The notes under the pieces are model-generated. The model was given only the letters and a program-made list of their open reading frames with translations. It ran no database searches and was not told the origin of the DNA. Position numbers and translations under genes: made by a program. Source: an uncultured Bacteroidales bacterium (lineage in GTDB: Bacteria > Bacteroidota > Bacteroidia > Bacteroidales > Bacteroidaceae). From it: 64,000 nucleotides of DNA. Positions 1 through 8,462 of the stretch are shown here, one piece after another. Within the stretch, counting starts at the first letter, position 1. Every line of letters starts with the position of its first letter. The DNA lies in assembly GCA_902781515.1 (NCBI GenBank), contig CACZJU010000008.1, positions 28,756 to 92,755 of the forward strand. Direction: 5' to 3'.

Positions 1-305
1 CCATACACCCCTACAGCGACTTCCTGCTGCACGACATGGGTTCGGAAATCATGGGTGTGGGGCTCAACGATAACTATGTAAGCGGACTGGCTCGAGGCAA
101 CGAGTGGCGTACTACTCCATTATGGGGAATTGGTCTGCAGGAGACAGTAAACGGACATACCTATTTCCTGCACGACGGACGCGCACGCAACTTCACAGAG
201 GCTATAATGTGGCACGGAGGCGAGGCTGAAGCTTCGAAGAACCTCTTTGCACGAATGCAAAAGTCCGACCGCTCTGCCCTCATCAAATTCCTTAAAAGTC
301 TATGA
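1..305 (+). CDS. di-heme oxidoreductase (DUF1111 / thiol oxidoreductase family), C-terminal part
   Basis: The gene enters from the left edge; the reading frame is already open at base 3 (I-H-P-Y-S-D-F-L-L-H-D), so the start lies outside the window. The visible ~100 residues match the C-terminal end of the DUF1111 di-heme oxidoreductase family, relatives of bacterial cytochrome c peroxidase: YSDFLLHDMG, EWRTTPLWGIG, FLHDGRARNFTEAIMWHGGEA and a final FLKSL. The His in FLHDG and the Met in LHDMG regions are typical of this tail. These enzymes are periplasmic and carry two covalent hemes; the CxxCH motifs would lie upstream and are not seen. The next genes are a porin and a CxxCH lipoprotein, a grouping often found with iron- or imelysin-associated loci (inference). 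Confidence 0.8.
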   Translation, partial: IHPYSDFLLHDMGSEIMGVGLNDNYVSGLARGNEWRTTPLWGIGLQETVNGHTYFLHDGRARNFTEAIMWHGGEAEASKNLFARMQKSDRSALIKFLKSL

Positions 306-345
306 TTTTAATTCACAATTCATAATTCACAATGCACAATTAATA

Positions 346-1590
346 ATGAAACGCATACTATTATCTCTCATTCTCTCATTTTCTCATTCTCTCATTTTCA
401 TAGCCTCAGCGCAAGATTCACTGAACATAGATATGGAGAACGGCGTGCTGGGCATTGCCGACAACCGTGGTTTTACACTGCAGTCGAAGAACGGCAAGTT
501 CGTCTTCAAACCCTATCTGATGCTTCAGACACGCGGACAGATAAACTACTACGATGACGAGGGATTGGACAAAGCCTACAACCAAGACAATGTGGCAAAC
601 TCGGGCTTCGCACTACCCTACGCCATTCTCGGCTTTACTGGCAAGACCTTCGGAAAGCTCGACTACAACCTCAGCATCAATGCTGCTGCCACAGGTGCCA
701 ACATCCTGCAGCAGGCGTGGGTGAACTACAGCATATCGCCAGCAGCACGTTTCCGCGTGGGTAAGTTCAAAACGCCATTCACCCATGCCTACCTGACAAC
801 ATTAGGAGAAACACTGTTCCCAATCGTGCCGACTTCCCTAACGGCAAGCACCATCATGCCTCACACTCTGAATGCAGTAACTCCGCAGATAGCCACTGGC
901 TTCGACGTGGGAATGGAGTTTCATGGAACAGCCAAGCTAAAGCGAGGTTCACAATGGCTCGTGGGTTACGAGGCAGGACTGTGGAACGGCAGCGGTTCGG
1001 TGGTAAACGGTGCCACGAAAACATTCTCCGACGACTGGCATATTCCATCGCTGCTCTATGCCGGACGACTCACATTTATGCCTTGGGGCCGTATGCCTAT
1101 GACACAGGGTAATGCCCAGATGCTCAAGGGACGTCACATGCAATTCGGCATCAGCGGTGGACTGAATGTGGAGAGCGAGAGCGAGAGCACCAACGATGCC
1201 CGATTGGGTGGTGAATTCTCGATGCTCTACAACCGCTGGTATCTGGGTGCCGAGGCGTACTGGATGCATGTGGGCTTTACCAAGCGCATGAAAATAGACC
1301 AGACCTTCAACTACTGGGGAGCATACGCTCAACTGGGTTACTTCGTTGTGCCCACTGTGCAACTGGGTGTACGCTACGACTTTATGGACCGCAATGGCAC
1401 ATCAAAGGACGGTTTCCTGAATATGCCAGCTGTAGTCTGCAACTACTACATTCCGAAGGTTCACCTGAAACTTTCTGCTATGTATCAGTTCACAGGTCGA
1501 TATGGGCACAAGACACAACTCGACCGCGACAATGATGACCTTGGCATCAGCACGCACCATGCCTCCCTTCAACTTCAATTCAGCTTCTAA
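346..1590 (+). CDS. outer-membrane porin (phosphate-selective porin O/P-like)
   Basis: This 414-residue protein is probably an outer-membrane beta-barrel. An upstream in-frame ATG at 247 lies inside the preceding gene and would add 33 residues without signal-peptide character; the ATG at 346 begins MKRILLSLILSFSH and gives a clean signal peptide ending near ASAQ. The body has alternating aromatic/polar strands (KPYLMLQTRGQINYYDD, LDYNLSINAAA, FRVGKFKTPFTH) and ends LQLQFSF, a C-terminal phenylalanine typical of barrels. The motif RVGKFKTPFT resembles OprO/OprP porins. The substrate cannot be told. The signal peptide is encoded by tandem copies of an 8-bp microrepeat (CTCATTCT/CTCATTTT, about 363-398), and the 40 bases before the ATG are another microrepeat. 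Confidence 0.82.
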   Translation: MKRILLSLILSFSHSLIFIASAQDSLNIDMENGVLGIADNRGFTLQSKNGKFVFKPYLMLQTRGQINYYDDEGLDKAYNQDNVANSGFALPYAILGFTGKTFGKLDYNLSINAAATGANILQQAWVNYSISPAARFRVGKFKTPFTHAYLTTLGETLFPIVPTSLTASTIMPHTLNAVTPQIATGFDVGMEFHGTAKLKRGSQWLVGYEAGLWNGSGSVVNGATKTFSDDWHIPSLLYAGRLTFMPWGRMPMTQGNAQMLKGRHMQFGISGGLNVESESESTNDARLGGEFSMLYNRWYLGAEAYWMHVGFTKRMKIDQTFNYWGAYAQLGYFVVPTVQLGVRYDFMDRNGTSKDGFLNMPAVVCNYYIPKVHLKLSAMYQFTGRYGHKTQLDRDNDDLGISTHHASLQLQFSF

Positions 1591-1591
1591 T

Positions 1592-2341
1592 ATGTCACGC
1601 TCTTTTTCATTTTTCTATTTCTTCATTCTTTCATTCTTTCTCGTCTCTTGCGACTCTGGCGATATCATAGAGAAAACCACGGCAAAAGAAGAGAACGGGC
1701 ATACAGTGAAACTGACTGCCAGTGTGACAGGAATGACCGATCTTACGGACAAATACACTTTGTCGCTTGCCACCTTCAAAGCCGGCGACAGCTATGCCAC
1801 CACCGTCTATAACGTACCTGCTACAGCAAACGACAATGGAGAGGTGAACATAATAATGCCGAACGTAGGAGACGATGTCAGCACCGTGGAACTGACCATA
1901 ACAAACCGCCTGCGTCAGCGTGTAATCACTTTGGCAAGTATCAGCATGAGTGATTATGTCTCTGCAACCGACACCATACGTCTCAACATCGGGACTGTGG
2001 ACGTGGGTATGTTCAACGTCATTCAGCACAATGTATTCAACCAGTCGTGCATACAATGTCACGGTGGAAACGGTGGAGGCGGAGCTGCCGGTCTGAACCT
2101 TACCGAGGGGCAGGCACGGACTAATCTCGTAGATGTTGCCAGCACTCGCAAGGAAGGTATGTTTCGCATCGTCAGTGGCAATGCCTCACAATCGTTGCTC
2201 CACCAGATACTGGCAGAAGGAGGCGAGGAAGTTCTTCACTACAACCACACCGAAGTGCTTAGCAGTCAGTTCAAGAACGATGTGGCTGCTGTACGCACAT
2301 TTATAGATGACTGGATAAATAAATTGAAAATTGAAAATTGA
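1592..2341 (+). CDS. lipoprotein with a single CxxCH heme-binding motif
   Basis: The ATG at 1592 follows the porin stop by one base and begins MSRSFSFFYFFILSFF, a lipoprotein signal with lipobox LVSC (Cys20). An earlier in-frame ATG at 1502 sits inside the porin gene and is unlikely. The mature protein (~230 residues) has a beta-rich N-terminal part and then a cytochrome-c-like segment with S-C-I-Q-C-H-G-G and a glycine run, consistent with one covalently bound heme. No full domain name can be assigned. It is probably co-transcribed with the porin and di-heme oxidoreductase and may be an electron-transfer partner (inference). The last residues (NKLKIEN) are encoded by a TTGAAAA tandem microrepeat running past the stop codon. 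Confidence 0.75.
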   Translation: MSRSFSFFYFFILSFFLVSCDSGDIIEKTTAKEENGHTVKLTASVTGMTDLTDKYTLSLATFKAGDSYATTVYNVPATANDNGEVNIIMPNVGDDVSTVELTITNRLRQRVITLASISMSDYVSATDTIRLNIGTVDVGMFNVIQHNVFNQSCIQCHGGNGGGGAAGLNLTEGQARTNLVDVASTRKEGMFRIVSGNASQSLLHQILAEGGEEVLHYNHTEVLSSQFKNDVAAVRTFIDDWINKLKIEN

Positions 2342-2359
2342 AAATTGAAGATTATTTTG

Positions 2360-2368
2360 TATCTTTGC
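2360..2368 (+). promoter_or_regulatory. Bacteroidetes -7 promoter element for the Rid-family gene
   Basis: TATCTTTGC matches the TAnnTTTG -7 element of Bacteroidetes. Only five bases separate it from the ATG at 2374, so the transcript would be nearly or completely leaderless. Its position argues against the in-frame ATG at 2338, which would lie upstream of transcription start. Confidence 0.6.
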
Positions 2369-2373
2369 ACGCT

Positions 2374-3513
2374 ATGAATTATAAAATCCTATATATCGAA
2401 GATTTAGGAGTAAGAGTTGAGGTTGCTTCGTTCTGTCCCGCGGAAGGAACAGGAGAGTGGCATGTAATGCTTCATGTAGAGCCTCGTCACGAATGTTTTG
2501 AAGCCCAGCTTCGCCGTATCTATGAGGCAGAGGACCGTCTGCCGACGATGAAGGAATTCGAAGGCGCACAGTACATTCTGAAACGATACTTCTTGTCCGA
2601 CAGTACCAATCAGCAGCCTCTGATGCGAGAGGAATCTGGTATTGCTCTTTCTGCAATACAACAGCAGCCTCTCGATGGTTCCAAGGTGGCTGTGTGGATG
2701 TATATGACCAGCGGACAGAAGATAACGGCTGACGAAGGAGCCGTTGTTGCAGAAAGTAATGGCTATCGCCACATCTGGCGCATGCAATACACTAGTTGTG
2801 AGGGTGACAGTGCCCAGCAGACTGAAACCATACTGAACCAGTACGAACAACTGCTGAAAAAGTTCGGAGCATCGCTTGCCGACAACTGTCTGCGCACATG
2901 GTTCTTCGTGCGTGATGTTGACACGCAATATGCCGGAATGGTTCGTGCCCGCAGGGAGAACTTCATTCGCGAGGGACTTACTCCCGATACCCACTACATA
3001 GCCTCAACAGGCATAGGTGGTGGACCTGCCGAAACAAAGGCCCTCATACAGATGGGCACATACGCTATTACAGGTTTCCAGCCTGAGCAACAGCGCTACC
3101 TCTATGCCAAGACCCACTTGAATCCTACCTACGAATACGGAGTTACATTCGAGCGCGGCACACGCATGGAATACGGCGACCGCAGCCATGTTCTCATTTC
3201 AGGTACTGCCAGCATCAACAACAAGGGCGAGGTAGTGCACGTTGGCGATATTCGCCTACAGACCATACGTATGTGGGAGAATGTGGAAACGCTGCTCCGA
3301 GAAGGTGGAATGGATTTCTCAGATGTAATGCACCTCGTGGTGTATCTGCGCGATACAGGCGACTACGAAGTAGTAAGCGAGATGTTCCGCGAACGCTTCC
3401 CAGATATTCCCACCGTCATCACACTGGCTCCTGTCTGCCGTCCTACGTGGCTCATAGAAATGGAGTGCATCGCCGTGAAGGCAAACAATAATACACAGTT
3501 CCGAAAGTTCTGA
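2374..3513 (+). CDS. Rid family (YjgF/YER057c/UK114) protein, long form
   Basis: The start at 2374 (MNYKILYIEDLGVRVEV) is chosen because the promoter at 2360-2368 lies between it and an earlier ATG at 2338. The 379-residue product has a C-terminal Rid domain (about residues 255-379): GTASINNKGEVVHVGDIRLQT, then DVMHLVVYLRDTGDYEVV, and the closing CRPTWLIEMECIAVKA, where the Arg and Glu correspond to the conserved Rid substrate-binding residues. Rid proteins hydrolyse reactive enamine/imine intermediates; some long relatives are chorismatase-like. The N-terminal ~250 residues also look Rid-related but are divergent. The substrate is unknown. The next gene overlaps its stop by one base (TGATG), suggesting coupled translation with the cytochrome c maturation gene. 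Confidence 0.75.
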   Translation: MNYKILYIEDLGVRVEVASFCPAEGTGEWHVMLHVEPRHECFEAQLRRIYEAEDRLPTMKEFEGAQYILKRYFLSDSTNQQPLMREESGIALSAIQQQPLDGSKVAVWMYMTSGQKITADEGAVVAESNGYRHIWRMQYTSCEGDSAQQTETILNQYEQLLKKFGASLADNCLRTWFFVRDVDTQYAGMVRARRENFIREGLTPDTHYIASTGIGGGPAETKALIQMGTYAITGFQPEQQRYLYAKTHLNPTYEYGVTFERGTRMEYGDRSHVLISGTASINNKGEVVHVGDIRLQTIRMWENVETLLREGGMDFSDVMHLVVYLRDTGDYEVVSEMFRERFPDIPTVITLAPVCRPTWLIEMECIAVKANNNTQFRKF

Positions 3514-4688
3514 TGATAAAGGCTAAAGATAGCATTCGTTTAGCCCCCTTTATTCTGTTGGGATTTGTGGCAAAATCCATTGTAGCAGCCACATTCATAG
3601 AGAGCCGCATGGGTTCGCACTATGCTGTACAGAACATCTATGGAGCATGGTGGTTCGTACTGTTGTGGTTGCTGATGGTTGTAGCAGCTTGCCTACTTTT
3701 ATATAAAAAAAGAATATGGAAACGACTGCCTGTAATGATGCTGCATTTGAGTTTCATCGTCATTCTGGCTGGGGCACTCACTACTCACATTACCAGCCGA
3801 CGAGGCATGACTCACCTGCGCGAAGGCGAAGCAACCCGTTCCTATTGGGTGAAGGATGAAACTGGGGCATACACGCTAACGGAGGAAATGCCCTTCTATC
3901 TGGCACTCCAAGATTTTAATGTTCTATACGATTCCGACGGAACTACACCAAGCGACTATGTCAGCAAAGTGATAATTGCCACCACCGATGGGGAGGAGCA
4001 GACAAGCATCTCTATGAACAATATCGGGCGCGTCAGAGGTTACCGCATCTATCAAACATCGTTCGACGACGATTGCATGGGCAGTACATTTACCATCAGC
4101 TACGACCCATTGGGAACAGCAATAACGTATGCCGGTTATCTCCTGCTTGCCATCAGCATGGTTTGGGTTTCTATCAAAAGGGCGAAAGGCGAAAGGAAAA
4201 AGGCAAAAGACGAAAGAATTCTCTCAACTCTAAACTCTAAACTCTCAACTTTATTTCTAGCATTCTGCGGAACAGCAATGGCATCTTATATGGTCATAGC
4301 CATTTGCATGAGACCGCTGGTGCCAGTCCTGCGCTCGCCATTCCTTTTCGTACATGTAGGCACCATCATGCTCAGCTACATACTCCTGGTGGTTAGCATA
4401 CTGCGCCGCAGTCTGCTACGCCCTGCTGTCTTCCTCTTGGCAACAGGCATATTCCTCGGAGCCGTATGGGCTAACGTCTCGTGGGGCACATACTGGAGCT
4501 GGGACCCAAAGGAAAGTTGGGCACTCGTAACTCTGATAATTTATAGCCTGCCGCTACATCAGGAAAGCTTGCCCTGGTTTCGCAGCGAACGAAACTACAG
4601 GCTCTACTCGCTTCTGGCACTTGCCTCTCTGCTCATGACCTACTTCGGCGTAAACTTCCTCCTTGGTGGTATGCACAGCTACGCCTGA
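3513..4688 (+). CDS. cytochrome c maturation protein, compact ResB-CcsA fusion
   Basis: This 391-residue membrane protein probably carries heme across the membrane and ligates it to apocytochrome c. Residues 1-220 resemble a shortened ResB/Ccs1 (hydrophobic segments near 12-30, 46-64, 73-92 and 203-221, with a periplasmic part between). Residues 250-391 hold the CcsA heme-handling segment, with the tryptophan-rich [13 protein letters not shown] at 324-336 and His at 281 and 388. Both parts are shorter than usual. The junction, about residues 225-247, is encoded by a purine-rich stretch followed by tandem CTCTAAA microrepeats (4216-4256) like those found between genes elsewhere here, so two genes may have been joined through an intergenic repeat. 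Its 3' end overlaps the convergent trpA by 10 bp. Confidence 0.78.
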   Translation: MIKAKDSIRLAPFILLGFVAKSIVAATFIESRMGSHYAVQNIYGAWWFVLLWLLMVVAACLLLYKKRIWKRLPVMMLHLSFIVILAGALTTHITSRRGMTHLREGEATRSYWVKDETGAYTLTEEMPFYLALQDFNVLYDSDGTTPSDYVSKVIIATTDGEEQTSISMNNIGRVRGYRIYQTSFDDDCMGSTFTISYDPLGTAITYAGYLLLAISMVWVSIKRAKGERKKAKDERILSTLNSKLSTLFLAFCGTAMASYMVIAICMRPLVPVLRSPFLFVHVGTIMLSYILLVVSILRRSLLRPAVFLLATGIFLGAVWANVSWGTYWSWDPKESWALVTLIIYSLPLHQESLPWFRSERNYRLYSLLALASLLMTYFGVNFLLGGMHSYA

Positions 4689-5467
4689 ACATCGGACAGA
4701 GCTTCAAATAGGCGGTCGAGAGCAGCATCGGCATTACCTTCGGTTTCGTTGAGCAGGGTTACGAACTTGGAACCTATGATTGCCCCTGCAGCATTGTCCT
4801 GAGCTGCACGTAGCGTCTGGGAGTTGGAAATGCCGAAACCTATCATTCTCGGATTGCGCAGGTTCATCTTATTGATGCGACGGAAGTATTCCTGCTTCTG
4901 TTCGTCGAAACTTTTCTGAGTTCCCGTAATAGCAGCCGAAGATACCATGTAGATGAAGCCGTCGGTATTTTCATCGATGAATCGGATACGTTCTTCACTG
5001 GTTTCAGGGGTGATGAGCATAATTATGCGCAGGTCGTAGAGGTCGGCAATGGGTTTCACAATGTTCAGATAGTCGTCAAAAGGAAGGTCTGGGATGATGG
5101 CTCCGCTGACACCAGCCTCGATGCACGACTGACAGAATTCCTCAATGCCGTAGTGGAGTATAGGATTGAGGTAGCCCATGAGCACGAGAGGTATTTCCAC
5201 TTGGTTCTTGATGGATTTCAGTTGATGGAAGAGCAGTTTGAGGCTCATACCATTCTTCAGGGCACAAGTGGCTGCACTTTGTATTACAGGTCCGTCGGCC
5301 AGAGGGTCGCTAAATGGTATGCCCACTTCTATCATGGCAATGCCACGACGCTGCATTGTGAGAATCACATCACTCGTGCCCTCAAGCGTAGGACAACCTG
5401 CACAGAAATAGAGCGAAAGGAGTTTTTTGTCCTTATTGTTTGCGAAAAGAGAATTTATCTTGTTCAT
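4679..5467 (-). CDS. trpA: tryptophan synthase alpha chain
   Basis: The alpha subunit cleaves indole-3-glycerol phosphate to indole and glyceraldehyde-3-phosphate and passes indole to TrpB. The 262-residue length fits the family. The catalytic pair is visible in [18 protein letters not shown]: Glu47 and Asp58, matching Glu49/Asp60 of enteric TrpA. Further landmarks are [14 protein letters not shown] and [10 protein letters not shown] for phosphate binding. It is the last gene of the trp operon; its ATG overlaps the trpF stop by 4 bp (ATGA), consistent with translational coupling. Its 3' end runs 10 bp into the convergent ResB-CcsA gene, leaving no space for a conventional terminator between them. 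Confidence 0.97.
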   Translation of the reverse strand: MNKINSLFANNKDKKLLSLYFCAGCPTLEGTSDVILTMQRRGIAMIEVGIPFSDPLADGPVIQSAATCALKNGMSLKLLFHQLKSIKNQVEIPLVLMGYLNPILHYGIEEFCQSCIEAGVSGAIIPDLPFDDYLNIVKPIADLYDLRIIMLITPETSEERIRFIDENTDGFIYMVSSAAITGTQKSFDEQKQEYFRRINKMNLRNPRMIGFGISNSQTLRAAQDNAAGAIIGSKFVTLLNETEGNADAALDRLFEALSDVQA

Positions 5468-6111
5468 TGTTTTATGGAATTTATTAGTAATTGGGAAAGG
5501 AAGCGACGAATGGCTTCAACGTCTTTGAGAGCAGGGGAAAGTTCGAAGCGGGAGTTAATGTCTATGCCTATACATTTTTTAGAAGTGAGAGATGAAAGTG
5601 CTTCTACGTCATCAGGTCCGATACCGCCGCTGAGCAGAAAAGGAGTGTCACCATTATAGTCTGAAAGAACTTCCCAATCGAAGTGCTGACCGTTCCCACC
5701 TACAGAAGGACCTTTCGTGTCGAAGAGAAAGAAATCGGCAAGTCCTTCGTAAGGTTCTGTCTGCTTCAAGTCCTCCGTTGTAGCTATGTTGAAGACCTTG
5801 ATGATGGAGGGAGAACAACCATCGACACTAAGAGCACGAATATAATCGGGCGACTCGTGACCATGAAGTTGGATATAGTCGAGGGAATATTCCATAGTTA
5901 TACGAAGCACATTTTCTACTGTTTCATCGACAAATACCCCCACGCGCTTGACCTTTTTAGGCAGATAGGCAGGACGCTCGGCAACATAACGACTGGAATG
6001 AGGCCAGAAGATGAAGCCCATCATATCAATAGGGAATTCATCTCTCAATGCTTCTACTGCGCGGATATTATCGGCATCGCGCATTCCACAGACTTTGATT
6101 ATTGGACTCAT
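5464..6111 (-). CDS. trpF: phosphoribosylanthranilate isomerase
   Basis: TrpF performs the Amadori rearrangement of phosphoribosylanthranilate to CdRP. The 215-residue protein begins with the family signature [12 protein letters not shown] (catalytic Cys7 region) and contains [33 protein letters not shown] and [11 protein letters not shown] with the catalytic aspartate and phosphate-binding glycines. It stands alone rather than fused to TrpC as in enterobacteria. Five bases separate it from trpC upstream and it overlaps trpA by 4 bp downstream. Confidence 0.97.
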   Translation of the reverse strand: MSPIIKVCGMRDADNIRAVEALRDEFPIDMMGFIFWPHSSRYVAERPAYLPKKVKRVGVFVDETVENVLRITMEYSLDYIQLHGHESPDYIRALSVDGCSPSIIKVFNIATTEDLKQTEPYEGLADFFLFDTKGPSVGGNGQHFDWEVLSDYNGDTPFLLSGGIGPDDVEALSSLTSKKCIGIDINSRFELSPALKDVEAIRRFLSQLLINSIKQ

Positions 6112-6115
6112 TAGG

Positions 6116-6856
6116 CTAATGGTTTAATTGTGAGATAAAATCGTGGAGGGCAAGACCTGGGTTAGCCGTCTTCATAAAGTTCTCCCCAATGAGGAAACCA
6201 TTGAATCCAGCCTGACGCAAGGCCTTCACAGTATCGGGATTCGATATACCGCTCTCGCTTACCTTAACCGCATCTTTCGGCAGCAACTCTGCCAGACGGA
6301 AACTGTTCTCGACATCGGTTACAAACGAACCAAGGTTGCGATTGTTGATGCCACAGAGGTCTGGACCGAGGGCTGCGTACTCCAATTCGGCTTCGCTATG
6401 CATTTCGAGCAGAACCTCAAGACCTAACTCGTGAGCCTTATTAAGCAACACTGAACATTGCTGCATACTAAGGCAGGCTGCAATGAGGAGTACGGCAGAA
6501 GCTCCACAAAGAGCTGCAGCATAGAGCTGGGCCTCATCAATGACAAAGTTCTTATAAAGAATGGGAAGGGTGACACCTGATTGACGAGCAATGCGGATGA
6601 AATCATCAGAACCTCCGAAATACTGTTCATCAGTGAGAATGCTCAAAGCTGCTGCTCCATTCATCTGATAACTCAGGGGAATAGTATCGGCCTGACCATC
6701 CTCCTTTATCCAACCCTTGGATGGACTACGACGTTTGAACTCGGCAATGATGCCTGTCTCGCTATCGAGTAGGGCTTGACGCAGAGAGGGTTTCTTGGAC
6801 TTGAGCAAAGCCAGTTCCTCACGTTTCGTTGCGATTATTTTTTGTAGAATATCCAT
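6116..6856 (-). CDS. trpC: indole-3-glycerol-phosphate synthase
   Basis: TrpC closes the indole ring from CdRP. The chosen ATG at 6856 gives MDILQKIIATKREELALLKS, the usual amphipathic N-terminus of the family, and 246 residues. A longer frame up to 6961 adds 35 residues but lies inside the end of trpD and looks like read-back. Signatures: GIIAEFKRRSPSKGWI (catalytic lysine and phosphate loop), LCGINNRNLGSF and VKVSESGISNPD. It sits 25 bp after trpD; that gap holds a GTGAGAGG-type microrepeat. Confidence 0.95.
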   Translation of the reverse strand: MDILQKIIATKREELALLKSKKPSLRQALLDSETGIIAEFKRRSPSKGWIKEDGQADTIPLSYQMNGAAALSILTDEQYFGGSDDFIRIARQSGVTLPILYKNFVIDEAQLYAAALCGASAVLLIAACLSMQQCSVLLNKAHELGLEVLLEMHSEAELEYAALGPDLCGINNRNLGSFVTDVENSFRLAELLPKDAVKVSESGISNPDTVKALRQAGFNGFLIGENFMKTANPGLALHDFISQLNH

Positions 6857-6881
6857 ATTAGTGAGAGGTGAGAGGTGGATG

Positions 6882-7880
6882 TTAGGAGTTGAGTTCCACG
6901 AATTTGTGGAAAGTACGGAGAGCCGAACCACTATCGATGCTTTCACGGGCAATTTCCACACATTCTTCTATAGTCTTCTGACCCTTTTCGAGCACCTGAA
7001 TGCCAAAGGCCGCATTCGCAAGCACAATGTTCTTCTGGGCAGGCAGAGCACGATTCTCCAATACAGCATCAAATATCGCTGCCGCCTCCTCTTCCGTAGC
7101 ACCTCCGACGAGTTCTTCGGGCTTGGCAATAGCGAAACCAAGGTCTTTGGGTTTGAAAATTCGCTCGTAGTCGTTTGTCGTTACTTTAAAGTCTCCGGTA
7201 AGTGAAATTTCATCGTATCCGTCGATAGAATTTACTATACCATAGTCGATTCCCAACTTCTGATAGACGCTGTTGTAGAGACGCATCTGATCGAGATTGG
7301 CAACTCCAAGTAACTGACACTTGGGACGCGAAGGATTGACGATGGGACCAAGAAGATTGAAGATGGTGGGAAACGGCAATGCCTTTCGAATTGGACCCAC
7401 GAATTTCATGGCCTTGGCAAAGAGCTGGGCGTGAAGATAGACAATGCCAGCCTCATTGAGAGAGCGGTTAAGTTTATCGATATCATCGGTGAACTTGATG
7501 CCATGATGCTGAATCACGTTAGAAGCACCACTGACTGAAGTAGCAGAATAGTTGCCGTGCTTTGCCACCTTGTAGCCAGCACCGGCAATTACGAAACAGG
7601 CTGTGGTGGAAATATTGAATGTGTTCTTGCGATCGCCACCAGTACCAACAACATCGATATATCGGTCGGCCTCGAGAATAGCAGGCACACCGGTTTCAAG
7701 GATACCATCGCGAAAGCCAAGTAACTCGTCAACGGTAACTCCACGCATTTGCAGACATGTGAGCAAAGCCGTGATTTGTTCATTTGGGTATTCGCTGTGA
7801 GTTATGCCGATGAGAATGGTCTTCATCTCTTCACGGGTCAGTTCCTCGTGATTGAGGAGTTTTGCTAAAATCTCTTTCAT
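6882..7880 (-). CDS. trpD: anthranilate phosphoribosyltransferase
   Basis: TrpD transfers phosphoribose from PRPP to anthranilate. The 332-residue protein carries the PRPP-binding VVGTGGDRKNTFNIST, KHGNYSATSVSGASNVIQHHG for anthranilate/Mg binding, and LLGPIVNPSRP. It is a free-standing TrpD, not fused to TrpG. Its ATG overlaps the trpG stop by 4 bp, suggesting translational coupling with the glutaminase subunit gene. Confidence 0.97.
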   Translation of the reverse strand: MKEILAKLLNHEELTREEMKTILIGITHSEYPNEQITALLTCLQMRGVTVDELLGFRDGILETGVPAILEADRYIDVVGTGGDRKNTFNISTTACFVIAGAGYKVAKHGNYSATSVSGASNVIQHHGIKFTDDIDKLNRSLNEAGIVYLHAQLFAKAMKFVGPIRKALPFPTIFNLLGPIVNPSRPKCQLLGVANLDQMRLYNSVYQKLGIDYGIVNSIDGYDEISLTGDFKVTTNDYERIFKPKDLGFAIAKPEELVGGATEEEAAAIFDAVLENRALPAQKNIVLANAAFGIQVLEKGQKTIEECVEIARESIDSGSALRTFHKFVELNS

Positions 7881-8440
7881 AACACTATAAAATTTTTAAT
7901 CATTGTTTTTCCATCGGGTGTCAGAACGCTTTCCGGATGAAATTGTATTCCATGAATGTTCATTGTCTTGTGACGCAGAGCCATAATCTGTCCGTCGTCA
8001 CTAACGGCTGTTACCTCCAAGCAATCGGGGAATTTCTCGTGAGAGACTACCCACGAATGATAGCGACCAATGGTAATGGTGCGCTCAAGTCCGGAAAATA
8101 TCGGGTCATCGGTAACAATATTACACGGTGTTGCAACACCATGAAAAACTTCTGAGAGGTTCTCCAACTTACCTCCGAAAGCCTCGCCTATGGCTTGATG
8201 TCCGAGACAAACACCGAGTATGGGTTTCTTTCCAGCATAGGCATGAATGACATCGAGCAAAAGGCCAGCCTCAGAAGGAATGCCAGGGCCTGGTGAAAGC
8301 ACAATCTTATCGAATGGCTCAAGATCAGAAAGTTCGAAACGGTCGTTGCGAAATACAGTAACCTCTGCTCCCAACTCCTTTATCAAATGACTCAAATTAT
8401 ATGTAAACGAATCGTAGTTATCTATTATTACTATTTTCAT
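7877..8440 (-). CDS. trpG: anthranilate synthase component II (glutamine amidotransferase)
   Basis: TrpG supplies ammonia from glutamine to TrpE. The 187-residue class I amidotransferase shows the start VIIDNYDSFTYNL, oxyanion motif LSPGPGIPSEAG, nucleophile motif GVCLGHQAIGEAFGG (Cys) and the His-Glu pair in GIQFHPESVLT. In many bacteria this subunit also serves PabB for folate; folK lies 5 kb away but no pabB is seen here. It is 22 bp downstream of trpE and overlaps trpD by 4 bp. Confidence 0.96.
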   Translation of the reverse strand: MKIVIIDNYDSFTYNLSHLIKELGAEVTVFRNDRFELSDLEPFDKIVLSPGPGIPSEAGLLLDVIHAYAGKKPILGVCLGHQAIGEAFGGKLENLSEVFHGVATPCNIVTDDPIFSGLERTITIGRYHSWVVSHEKFPDCLEVTAVSDDGQIMALRHKTMNIHGIQFHPESVLTPDGKTMIKNFIVL

Positions 8441-8462
8441 ATCTCTAATGGTGTTAAAGGGG

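Noticed and set aside
247-345. Longer N-terminus of the porin from the ATG at 247
   Set aside because: It overlaps the di-heme oxidoreductase gene and places 33 residues before a clear signal peptide.
6857-6961. Longer N-terminus of TrpC
   Set aside because: The extra 35 residues lie within the trpD coding end and do not resemble TrpC; the ATG at 6856 gives the standard start.
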